From positions 1-46,028 of the forward strand of contig CAZYSK010000047.1 in NCBI GenBank assembly GCA_964649415.1: a stretch of DNA of 46,028 bases, read 5' to 3'. Origin of the DNA: CAZYSK01 sp964649415. GTDB taxonomy: Bacteria; Chloroflexota; Anaerolineae; B4-G1. Below are positions 33,191 through 40,897 of this stretch, one piece after another (position 1 is the first letter of the stretch; each line of letters starts with the position of its first letter). A program made the translations under genes and the position numbers. The notes under the pieces are model-generated. The model saw only the letters and a list, made by a program, of their open reading frames with translations, had not been told where the DNA came from and searched no databases.

Positions 33191-35404
33191 TCACGGGCAC
33201 CACGGAGCCCTGATGTAGTAGTCTTTGCTGACCTTCTGCCCGTCCGCCGATTCGACCGTGATGTTGTGAATGATGTCACATCCCCGCTCGACCAACTCCA
33301 GCGTGTAGTCTCTCTCCGATGTCGTGTATGACGCCACGTCGTGCCGCACGGTGAAGGGCGGTACACCACCGATGATGTGAACGATAATCGTGCCTTCGTG
33401 GCCGCCTTCCACGGTCTCCCAACTGTCCAGCCGTTCCGGCTTGGGGAAGTCCAACGGTTCTCCGCTCGGCGGGGCTTCTGTCGCGGGCACCGGTGTCGGC
33501 GTCGGGCCTGCGGCGGGAGGCGCGGTCGGGGCAGGCGCTGCCCCGCCGCTGCGCCACACGGAGACGTCGTCGATGAATATCTGGCCGCTCCGAGAACCGC
33601 TTCCGGTCCGATCCAACACCAGCCCGTAGAACGTGACCGGGTAGTCTACTACCCCGTTTTCAGGCCCGGAGATGTGGCCCGAAGGCCAATCTAGGCTGGG
33701 GTCCAGCCTGCCTGCCATCTGTCGCCAGCCTGAGCCGCCCACCTTTCCCAGGTGGACGGACCAAATCTCATTCTGGTTGTCCTGAACCCAGGCGTTCAAG
33801 TAATGCCCCGATCCGTCACCGTACACCCAGGCCCCGACCGAGTCGGGTTGCCCGGCCAAGCCGATCGGGCGGACGAAGACGACGTAGTCGTCGCTCGTCG
33901 CCGGGAAATCGTAGCGCAGTTTGGCCGCGTAGCTGCCCGAGTGGGCCTGTTCCTGGGACTGCGTCAGCTCTCCATACGGCTGATCCCCGCGTCGCCAGGC
34001 GCCCCACTGTTCGAAGTTGATCAGCGCGCCGGAGGCGGGTGGTGACGTGGGCTGAGGCGTCGACGTCGGCTGCGGTACAGGGGTGGCGCTGGGCGTGGTT
34101 ACAGCCTTGGGCGATGGTGTCTGCCCCTCTGTGCCCTGGGGCGTTGGCTGTTCCGCTTCGGCAGGTATGCTTGTAGCCTGCGGTTTTGGCGTCGGTGTCG
34201 GCACGGGCGTCTCTGTGGGCAATAAGGTTGGGCTTTCCTGCGTCGGGGACGGCGACGGCCGCCTGGTCGCTGTTGCCTTCGTCGAAACGGCAGCGATGAC
34301 CGGCTCTTCTTCCCCTGTTTCGGGGCTGCCGTTCTCCTTCCAGGTCCACAGTAGGACCGTGGTCACGATGCCTATCGCCAGGACGAGCAGTCCGCCCAAC
34401 GCCCAGATCCACGCGGGGATCCGTCTCTTTCGCGCAGCAGGTGCCGCCGCTGCCGCTGGTGCTACCGTCGTTGGCTGATATGCTAGATTGGTCGATGCCG
34501 CCGGGAACGCGCCGGGCATGGCTTGCGTCGCTTCAACTGTCTGCACCCGGGGAGGCACCGTCGGTGGTGCAGCGCTGGCTTCTCCTCTGAGCACGGCTGC
34601 CATCTCCTGGGCGGACGCAAAGCGGCTCTGTACGCCCAGTTCGGTCGCCCGTACCACGGCTTGCTCCGTTTTGGGTGAGATCTGTGGATTCAGCCTCCGA
34701 GGGAGCTGGAATATGCCTGGACTGGCAATCCGCATCGTCGCTGTTGGCGGCGCCTGGCCGGTCAAGGCATGATACATAGTCGCGCCCAGGCTGTAGACGT
34801 CGGTGCGCGGATCGGTGTGGCCCATCTGCGTATCATACTGCTCTGGAGGCGCGTATTCCGGCGTCCCCATAGCGTGGATCGCGGTCCGGGTACGCGGATC
34901 GCGGGGGTCCCAGAACTTCACCAGTCCGAAGTCCACCAACACGGCTCGCCCATCGGGGCGAATGATCACGTTCTGTGGTTTGATGTCGCGGTGGATGATG
35001 CCCTGGCTGTGGCAATATGCCAGGGCGCTCAGAAGTTGGTCTGCCCACTCCAGCACTTGTGCCTCTGGAAGGCCGCCTCCCTGTTCGATGCGATGAGACA
35101 GGCTTTCGCCCTCGACGAAGTCCATCACCAGGTAGGCGTTTTTGCCCTCATCAAAGAAATCCGTCACCCGCACCAGATGGGCATGGTTCAGCCGGGCCAG
35201 AGTCATCGCTTCTTGCTGAAACTGCTGGCGCAGTTCGCCCAGTGTCTGAGCGTCTAGACCAGGCTGCGCAGTCATTTCCTTGACGGCGACCACGACGTCG
35301 AGCCGCATGTCCCAGGCGCGGTAGACCGCCCCCATGCCGCCTTGACCCAGCATTGAGACAATGCGGTAGCGGTTCTGTAGGACTTGTCCAGTTCCAAGTG
35401 TCAT
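33191..35404 (-). CDS. Membrane Ser/Thr protein kinase with galactose-binding-like outer domain
   Basis: The 737-aa protein has GQGGMGAVY, Lys42, Asp140 (HRDIKPQN), DFGLVKF and GTPEYAPPEQ, so an active kinase. A membrane helix (about 330-352, IWALGGLLVLAIGIVTTVLL) and a long Thr/Pro linker follow. Outside is a beta-sandwich of about 160 residues (INFEQWGAWRRGD, GSYAAKLRYDFP, VGAWVYGDGSG, IFIDDVSVW) like galactose-binding/CBM folds. A second small domain of about 90 residues (IIGGVPPFTVRHD to the end) resembles repeats of surface proteins. It is closely related in its kinase part to the upstream 899-aa kinase and the 761-aa kinase; the outer parts are unrelated. GGAG precedes the ATG. Confidence 0.92.
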   Translation of the reverse strand: MTLGTGQVLQNRYRIVSMLGQGGMGAVYRAWDMRLDVVVAVKEMTAQPGLDAQTLGELRQQFQQEAMTLARLNHAHLVRVTDFFDEGKNAYLVMDFVEGESLSHRIEQGGGLPEAQVLEWADQLLSALAYCHSQGIIHRDIKPQNVIIRPDGRAVLVDFGLVKFWDPRDPRTRTAIHAMGTPEYAPPEQYDTQMGHTDPRTDVYSLGATMYHALTGQAPPTATMRIASPGIFQLPRRLNPQISPKTEQAVVRATELGVQSRFASAQEMAAVLRGEASAAPPTVPPRVQTVEATQAMPGAFPAASTNLAYQPTTVAPAAAAAPAARKRRIPAWIWALGGLLVLAIGIVTTVLLWTWKENGSPETGEEEPVIAAVSTKATATRRPSPSPTQESPTLLPTETPVPTPTPKPQATSIPAEAEQPTPQGTEGQTPSPKAVTTPSATPVPQPTSTPQPTSPPASGALINFEQWGAWRRGDQPYGELTQSQEQAHSGSYAAKLRYDFPATSDDYVVFVRPIGLAGQPDSVGAWVYGDGSGHYLNAWVQDNQNEIWSVHLGKVGGSGWRQMAGRLDPSLDWPSGHISGPENGVVDYPVTFYGLVLDRTGSGSRSGQIFIDDVSVWRSGGAAPAPTAPPAAGPTPTPVPATEAPPSGEPLDFPKPERLDSWETVEGGHEGTIIVHIIGGVPPFTVRHDVASYTTSERDYTLELVERGCDIIHNITVESADGQKVSKDYYIRAPWCP

Positions 35405-35512
35405 ATCTCACTCCATTCCGAAATCGCGTCCCCTACCCGAGGCCGTGCGCGTGCACCTGCTTGCTCTCATTGGTCCGGCACGTCTGCGGTCGTGTGCGTC
35501 GCGTGTCGTGCA

Positions 35513-36337
35513 TCATAGGTAGGAGAATCGGAGTTTCACCCGCCCTAAGCGCAACTCGTCTCCGTCGTTGAGTGGGTGTGGTTGCCCCGGTGTCAGTTTC
35601 TGCTGGTTGACGTACGAGTAGTTTGTGCTGTTTTGGTCTTCTATGAAAACCTGCGTACCCTGGACGAAGATGCGGGCGTGTTGGCGCGATACGCCGCCTT
35701 CATCTCCACCGTGGTCAGTCAGGTCAATGTCGGGGAAAACGCCACTGATCGGATCCTCTCGCCCAAGGATGACGTCGGTCTTGCCCGGAGGGAAGGGCAG
35801 GGTGAAGTTGGTGGCCTCGACGACCAGGTGGCCCGGGATAGCGGGGCCGGCAGGATAGGGCGGCGACGGGGCAAGATTCCCAGGAGCCGGCTGTGGAGAT
35901 GGGATGGGCGCGGGGGCAGATGGTGGCGCGGAAGCGGGCGTGAGTGGGGGCGCTGGAGGCGTCGCTGTGATAGGAGCGCCGCACATATCGCAGAATCGGC
36001 TGCCGGGCTCCACTTGCGCGCCGCATTGCGGGCAGACCGATGCAGCGCCGGGCGTCCCGGCAAGGACCGTCGGTGCAGGCGACACGGGGGCGGGCTGGGG
36101 CGGCGCGGGCTGGGGCGTACCTAGCGCCTTGCCGCAGTTGTCGCAGAATGACTCGCCCGGCATGATCGGTGCGCCGCAGGCAGGGCAGGTCGTTGCCACA
36201 GCCGTAGGAGCCGGTGACGGCGGAGCAGGAGCAGGTGGAAACGGGTGAGGTGCGGTCTCTTCCAGCTTTGCCCCGCACTCATCGCAAAAGGCGGCCCCAT
36301 CGGGCTGGGGCGAACCGCAATTTGGGCATACGGCCAT
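35513..36337 (-). CDS. FHA domain protein with three zinc ribbons
   Basis: The 274-aa protein starts at ATG 36337, since GAGGAGGAGG stands just upstream. It has three zinc ribbons (CPNCG..CDECG, CPACG..CDNCG, CPQCG..CDMCG) joined by Pro/Ala linkers, and a C-terminal FHA domain (about 175-272). The FHA has ILGREDP, the phosphate-contacting Arg and Ser of GVSRQHARI, and NSTNYSYVN where family members usually show GSTNGTFVN. The domain should still bind phosphothreonine, though the altered loop may change specificity. With no membrane segment or catalytic part, it is probably an adaptor that brings phosphorylated kinases and zinc-ribbon proteins together (inference). Confidence 0.93.
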   Translation of the reverse strand: MAVCPNCGSPQPDGAAFCDECGAKLEETAPHPFPPAPAPPSPAPTAVATTCPACGAPIMPGESFCDNCGKALGTPQPAPPQPAPVSPAPTVLAGTPGAASVCPQCGAQVEPGSRFCDMCGAPITATPPAPPLTPASAPPSAPAPIPSPQPAPGNLAPSPPYPAGPAIPGHLVVEATNFTLPFPPGKTDVILGREDPISGVFPDIDLTDHGGDEGGVSRQHARIFVQGTQVFIEDQNSTNYSYVNQQKLTPGQPHPLNDGDELRLGRVKLRFSYL

Positions 36338-36436
36338 AGCTTTCCTCCTCCTCACGGACGTGCTAGTGTACGAACCACCGTCGACGTTGTCTCCAACCAA
36401 CGTACTGTACTTGTACTATATGGTACCCTTAGGACC

Positions 36437-36454
36437 GCGGGCATCCCTGCCCGC
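36437..36454. repeat. R2 hairpin, single intergenic copy
   Basis: GCGGGCATCCCTGCCCGC, preceded by GGACC as in the coding arrays, lies alone between the FHA and vWA genes. This shows that R2 is a DNA element and not only a protein repeat. Confidence 0.8.
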
Positions 36455-36474
36455 ACAAAGCGCACCATCACCCT

Positions 36475-36552
36475 ATCAAGGCGCTATTCCGATAGCGCAC
36501 CATCATTCCTACAAAGGCGCTATTCCGATAGCGCGTTGTCCTCTAGCAGTTT
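36475..36552. repeat. R1 elements, two 36-bp units overlapping a gene end
   Basis: Two copies (cores from 36481 and 36517, 36 bp apart) have the third stem version, GCGCTAT/ATAGCGC, around the TCCG loop. The second supplies the last codons and TAG stop (36520-36522) of the vWA gene. Confidence 0.85.
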
Positions 36553-37797
36553 CTGTGTCAGCTTGCGCGTTTCATAACGCAGCTTCTTCGTGCCACCGGC
36601 TGACAGGCTCTCACCGCGTGCCAGTCGTTCAGCTTCCTCCGCCGCCGTCTGTGCTAGCTCATCTTCGCCTAGCTCCAATAGGCGCGTGGCCGCCGCCCGC
36701 AGTTTCTGTGTTGCCCTGGCGACGTTGCCCACGGCCGCTTCGTCCAGCGCCTGCGTCTGCAGCCTGTGCGCCGTCACTTTCTCCACGGTGTTCATGACGT
36801 ACGGATTCGTCTGGCTCGCTTGGGCCGCGTCAGCCGTGAAACCCAGGATGACGTCGGCCTTGGCCCTCTCTCCCGTCAGGCCCGCCGCCGCTACGTTGTA
36901 GGCCATCTCGGCCTGGGCGATGCGGTATTTCCCCGGCTGGCGGGGCGGGACGAGCATCTCGATCAGTACGCTCTGCCCCTGATCCCGGTCCATATCGCCC
37001 AGCGCAACCTGGACATCGCGATCTGAGAGCGCCCGGTGGCCCAGCTTGCTGATCATCGGCGTCACCCGCCAGACCGCGCGCGGCATGACGCCGGACACCA
37101 GCCGCAGAAGCATCTCCGCGTTCTGTACGACCGTGGCCTGGGCTGCCCGCACGCATGCCTCAAACGCGCCCAGAATGACGTCGGGCTGCCCGTCGGGAAT
37201 GAAGTCGGACGTCCCGCTGCTAGCCTGGGCGATGTCGTCCAGGAGTTGCTCGTTCCACTCCTCTCCCAATCCCAGCACGGTGATGGCGATGTCCTGTTCT
37301 CCGGCCTCGGCAGCCAACTGGCGGCACACGCTCTCGTCACCGAAGGTCTCGCCGTCCGTTAAGAGCAACATGTGGCTGACCCGCCCCGGTTCCATGCCCT
37401 TCCGCAGCTCCTCCAGTCCCTTGCGCATGCCGCGCGACATCTCTGTGCCGCCGCCGTCACGGATACCCTCAATCTGTTGCTTCAGGTCGGCCGCATCCGT
37501 GACCGCTTGGCCGGGTGCGACCACTTTGACCTTGTCATCGAAGATGACGATGGATACCAAGTCACGCGGTCCCATCTGGTCAATCGCTATCTTGGCCGCT
37601 TCCTTGAGGTTTGAGAGTTTAGCTCCGCTCATCGAGCCGCTGTGGTCCAGCACCAGGCTGAAGTTAAGCGGCATCTGGACGTCGGCCACCGCGTCGGTGG
37701 GCGCCGCTTCGATGAGCACGTAGACCAACTGCTGGTCATCGATGGCGGGGAACATGGTTTTGTTCGTGTGCACGGTCAACCGTACTTCGCCAGCCAT
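36520..37797 (-). CDS. vWA domain protein with complete metal site
   Basis: The 425-aa protein starts at ATG 37797 (GGGGAGAG upstream). The vWA domain (about 40-220) has the full metal-site motif DHSGS (Asp51, Ser53, Ser55), GGTEMSRG with the metal-binding Thr, and LLTDGE. A beta domain and a helical tail (VARATQKLRAAATRLLELGEDELAQ within about 365-425) follow, with the same layout as the 472-aa vWA protein. There is no signal or membrane helix, so it is cytosolic. It probably assembles with kinases or phosphatases of the island. A candidate promoter lies about 125 bp upstream, so it may head a transcription unit. The C terminus DNALSE* is encoded by an R1 repeat. Confidence 0.93.
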   Translation of the reverse strand: MAGEVRLTVHTNKTMFPAIDDQQLVYVLIEAAPTDAVADVQMPLNFSLVLDHSGSMSGAKLSNLKEAAKIAIDQMGPRDLVSIVIFDDKVKVVAPGQAVTDAADLKQQIEGIRDGGGTEMSRGMRKGLEELRKGMEPGRVSHMLLLTDGETFGDESVCRQLAAEAGEQDIAITVLGLGEEWNEQLLDDIAQASSGTSDFIPDGQPDVILGAFEACVRAAQATVVQNAEMLLRLVSGVMPRAVWRVTPMISKLGHRALSDRDVQVALGDMDRDQGQSVLIEMLVPPRQPGKYRIAQAEMAYNVAAAGLTGERAKADVILGFTADAAQASQTNPYVMNTVEKVTAHRLQTQALDEAAVGNVARATQKLRAAATRLLELGEDELAQTAAEEAERLARGESLSAGGTKKLRYETRKLTQKLLEDNALSE

Positions 37798-37921
37798 ACT
37801 TGCTCTCCCCTTGATCTTCTGCCTCGCACCCCAAGGCGCACTGTATCCAGCCCTCCATCGTCTCCTCCCGCCGAGCACCTGGGCGCAGATTTCGTGTTGG
37901 GCTAGAGTTTGGTCTGTTTGA

Positions 37922-37950
37922 TTATCGTAACACAGTCCTGTTCACACAAT
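37922..37950 (-). promoter_or_regulatory. Candidate promoter upstream of the vWA gene
   Basis: On the minus strand TTGTGT (37950-37945) and GATAAT (37927-37922) are separated by 17 bp. The -10 matches at five of six positions and the -35 at three. The 37798-38028 gap is clearly more AT-rich than its surroundings and holds no gene, which supports a promoter here. Confidence 0.45.
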
Positions 37951-38028
37951 GTCACAGAATTGCGAGATAATGATTAAGGGCGTTCGTTCGCCTGCCTAAG
38001 CATATCCAGGAATCTTGAGTGAGTATGT

Positions 38029-39471
38029 CTATTCCCCAGAAAACTCTCCTTCAGTGTATCCCCCTTCTCCATCCCCCCCACTATCACCACCGCCGTCATC
38101 GTCATCACCGCCCTGTGGGCATCCTGAGTTCTCCTGTGGGCCGGGTTGGTCAGGGCAGGTATCTTGGTGGTCGGGAACGCCGTCGTTGTCGCGGTCTGGG
38201 CAGCCACCCAGGTTTGCCGGGCCGGGTGCGTCGGGACACTCGTCCTCACGATCTGGGATACCATCGCCATCGCCATCCGGACAGCCGTTCAATTCGCGCG
38301 GGCCAGCTTGATCGGGACAGGCATCGTCCCGGTCGAAGATGCCGTCGCCATCACGGTCGGGAGGTAGTGGAGTGGAGGTGGGTGTCGGCGTCACGGTGGG
38401 CCGAGGCGTCGATGTCGGCTGGCCCGCTGGCACCGTGTCGGTCGGTGGGGCGACCACAAGGGTTGCGCCTACATCCTCAGACGGTGATTCTGTGGCATAC
38501 ACTGTCGCCGTCACGGTGGGCGTCGATGTCGGCGTCTGCTCTTTGCGCCCGCGCATCCACCATCCCAACGCCCCTATCGCACCTAGCGCTAATGCTACGA
38601 GTATGATTCCTGCCACGAGCATGATCGTCTTGTTTGCCCGTGCCGCCAGGCCACCAGCGGCTGCTGGCTTCCCGCCTACCTGGGCGACCGCGACCGAGAT
38701 GTTGTCGAGTCCGCCCCGTTTGTTGGCGGCCGCGATCAGCCGTTGAGCCGCCCGTTTGGGCGGGTTGCTGCCTACCAGGCGGGCGATCTCCGTGTCCTCC
38801 AGCATGTCGGTCACGCCATCGGAGCAGACGAGCATCGTGTCGCCCAGCGCCAATTGCAGCGGCGGGAAGAGATCCACCTGCACGGTCGCTCCCGCACCCA
38901 TAGAACGGGTCAGCACGCTGCTGTCCGGATCCGTTGCTGCCTGCTCGGGCCGGATCAACCCCTGGTCGACCTTCCGCTGGGTCAGTGTATGGTCGCGGGT
39001 GAGCTGGGTGATCTGGCCGTTTCGTAGCAGGTAGGCGCGGCTGTCGCCCACGTTGGCCACGTGAAGTGTGCTACCGTGGATGACGGCAGCTGTCATCGTG
39101 CAACCGGCCTCGTGCATGCCGGTGCTTTGCAGGTATTGATAGAGAGAGGCGTTGGCCATTTCGAGGGCCGTGCGTAGGCTGGTCCCTGGGTCGGGGCCGG
39201 CCTGATCGTAGTATCGCTCCACGGCGACTCGGATTGCCCAGTGGCTGGCCTCGCGGCCAGCGCGCGCCCCTCCCACACCGTCGGCGACGATGAGCAGTTG
39301 TCCCTTCTCCACCAGGTGCTGGGGGTTCGGTTCGAAGGGAAACGTGTCTGAGCTGGAGTGCGGATAGACGGCATCCTCGTTACCTTCGCGTTGCTGACCC
39401 TTGTCGCTAGCACCCCAGGTAGCCAGGGGCAGACTCTTGGCCGGAGATGCGGACGTTGACTGTGTGGCCAT
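38029..39471 (-). CDS. Membrane PP2C phosphatase with outer calcium-binding (thrombospondin type 3-like) repeats
   Basis: The 480-aa protein starts at ATG 39471 (AAGGAGAT upstream). The PP2C domain (about 15-262) is complete: REGNEDAV, VADGVGGARAG, HVANVGDSRAYLLR, RDHTL, CSDGVTDM and GGLDNISV. One membrane helix (MLVAGIILVALALGAIGALG) and a Thr/Pro linker follow. Outside are at least three repeats of the type DRDGDGIFDRDDACPD, typical of thrombospondin type 3 repeats that bind calcium through Asp-rich loops. A Gly/Asp-rich tail (GGDDDDGGGDSGGDGEGG) ends the protein. It is likely a phosphatase that reports calcium or wall state. The next kinase gene's stop lies 2 bp before this start, so the kinase and phosphatase are made together. 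Confidence 0.93.
   Translation of the reverse strand: MATQSTSASPAKSLPLATWGASDKGQQREGNEDAVYPHSSSDTFPFEPNPQHLVEKGQLLIVADGVGGARAGREASHWAIRVAVERYYDQAGPDPGTSLRTALEMANASLYQYLQSTGMHEAGCTMTAAVIHGSTLHVANVGDSRAYLLRNGQITQLTRDHTLTQRKVDQGLIRPEQAATDPDSSVLTRSMGAGATVQVDLFPPLQLALGDTMLVCSDGVTDMLEDTEIARLVGSNPPKRAAQRLIAAANKRGGLDNISVAVAQVGGKPAAAGGLAARANKTIMLVAGIILVALALGAIGALGWWMRGRKEQTPTSTPTVTATVYATESPSEDVGATLVVAPPTDTVPAGQPTSTPRPTVTPTPTSTPLPPDRDGDGIFDRDDACPDQAGPRELNGCPDGDGDGIPDREDECPDAPGPANLGGCPDRDNDGVPDHQDTCPDQPGPQENSGCPQGGDDDDGGGDSGGDGEGGYTEGEFSGE
38447..38472. repeat. Possible fourth hairpin element in the phosphatase gene
   Basis: An imperfect palindrome starting GGGGCGACCACAAGG and ending GGTTGCGCC is translated as GATLVVAP in the linker after the membrane helix. 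Only one copy is in the window, so family status cannot be shown here. Confidence 0.3.
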
Positions 39472-39473
39472 AG

Positions 39474-40745
39474 TTAATCTCCTTCCGAGGCAGGGGGAGC
39501 AGGAGCGGTGCCTGGGGTAGATGTTGGTGTAGGAGTAGGAGGGCGAGGTGTATTGGTGTGCGTCGCCGTCGGCGCGGATGTCGAGGTGGGGACGCGTTGA
39601 GTGGCAGTCAGTGTGACGGTCAAGGTAGGCTGTGCCGGTGAGGCAGTCGGCGTGCGATTGACGGTTTCGGTGACACGCGTCGACGTCACGGTCGGGTTTT
39701 GCGTTGGAGTCATCATGCAATTTCTGATCCCCCAGGTGCTGGCGGCGAGGCCGCCAGCCAGCGCAACACCGCAGACAGTGCGTCGTGCTGCGGCGTCCCA
39801 ATCGGGTGGTGTTGGCACCTGTTCAAGAGCCGTCCGCATCTCGTGCGCCGTCTGGAAGCGGCAGTCAGGGTGCTTGGCCAGTGCCTTCATCACAATCTCT
39901 TCCAAGAGCGGTGGAACGGAAGCGCGGAGTTGCCGCGGGGGCGCTGGGTTGCAGGCCGGGTCGGCCACCAAGGCGATGTTGCTGAACGGCAGTTCCCCGG
40001 TGAGCATCTCGTAGAGCAGTATGCCCAGCGAGAAGATGTCGGAGCGGGTGTCCATGTGATTGCGGTTCATACCCATTTCTGAGGCTTGCTCGGGTGAGAC
40101 GTACTCGGGCGTGGCGACACCCAGCAGCCCGGCGCGGGGATAACGCAGGTCTCTGGAGATGCCGAAATCGCATAGCACTGCCTGGGGCACGCTTTCCCGC
40201 AGGAACTTGAGCGGTCGCTGGCGGAAGAGCACGTTGCCCGGTTTAATGTCCAGGTTGATGACGTAGTGCTCGTGGATGTGTTCCAGCGCGGCAAGCAGTT
40301 GACGGGTGATTCCCAAAGCCTTTAGCACGCTGAGACGGCGTCCCCTATCTGGCCCGGAGCGATGGAGTCCCGTGGTGGTACGCGTCAGATACCTTTCCAG
40401 GGACTCGGCACTTAGTAGCTCCATCGTGTAGTACCATCCCCAACCGAACGGGAAGCGCTCGCGACCGGCGTAGACCGGGCGGTGGTATCCGGCGAGGGGA
40501 AAGATGTGTACGACGTTCGAGTGATCGAAGCGGCGCAGGAAGTCAGACTCCGCGACCAGCGCGCTTTGGTATTTCTCCTTGGCGACTTTGAGCGCCAGTC
40601 GGCGGGGCAGATCAGGCTGGCGATACTTGTCGCGCACCTCGACCTCGAAGACGCGCGCCATCCCCCCACGCCCCTTGAATCCTCGCACGATCCGATATGG
40701 ACCGACAGTGCTGCCGGCCAGGATGTCGTCTAAGTCCGAGCTCAC
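39474..40745 (-). CDS. Membrane Ser/Thr protein kinase with altered catalytic loop
   Basis: The 423-aa protein, from GTG 40745, has a kinase more divergent than the others: GRGGMARVF, Lys53 (LALKVA), NLDIKPGN with Asp166 in place of HRD, DFG 193-195 and ATPEYVSPEQ. The catalytic Asp is kept, so activity is likely; loss of the HRD Arg suggests that it does not need activation-loop phosphorylation (as in RD kinases; inference). One membrane helix (about 320-340, weak) is followed by a Thr/Pro tail with no outer domain. The start is uncertain: a TTG at 40772 lies in an R3 hairpin and is less likely. The gene is followed after 2 bp by the membrane PP2C gene, so the pair is probably a kinase/phosphatase switch. 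Confidence 0.88.
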   Translation of the reverse strand: MSSDLDDILAGSTVGPYRIVRGFKGRGGMARVFEVEVRDKYRQPDLPRRLALKVAKEKYQSALVAESDFLRRFDHSNVVHIFPLAGYHRPVYAGRERFPFGWGWYYTMELLSAESLERYLTRTTTGLHRSGPDRGRRLSVLKALGITRQLLAALEHIHEHYVINLDIKPGNVLFRQRPLKFLRESVPQAVLCDFGISRDLRYPRAGLLGVATPEYVSPEQASEMGMNRNHMDTRSDIFSLGILLYEMLTGELPFSNIALVADPACNPAPPRQLRASVPPLLEEIVMKALAKHPDCRFQTAHEMRTALEQVPTPPDWDAAARRTVCGVALAGGLAASTWGIRNCMMTPTQNPTVTSTRVTETVNRTPTASPAQPTLTVTLTATQRVPTSTSAPTATHTNTPRPPTPTPTSTPGTAPAPPASEGD

Positions 40746-40761
40746 TCTGTGTGTTCCTCTG

Positions 40762-40780
40762 GGCGGGTACAAGACCTGCC
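40762..40780. repeat. R3 hairpin, intergenic
   Basis: GGCGGGTACAAGACCTGCC stands just upstream of the kinase start codon, with one G-T pair in the stem. Confidence 0.6.
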
Positions 40781-40897
40781 CCTCCGGGTTTTGCTTGTCC
40801 CGCAGATTTGTCAGATCAGAGAGACCCTATGCCAGCAAGGTGCTGTGCGCAAGGCGCCCTCTTGTGCGGAAGGTGGCGGTCTGTGTCTCTCTCGACT

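Noticed and set aside
40746..40772. TTG start at 40772 for the 423-aa kinase
   Set aside because: It lies within an R3 hairpin; GTG 40745 is nearer the conserved kinase start.
40818..40892. AGAGAGAC/GTCTCTCT inverted repeat as a terminator
   Set aside because: The arms are separated by 59 bp and no T-run follows.
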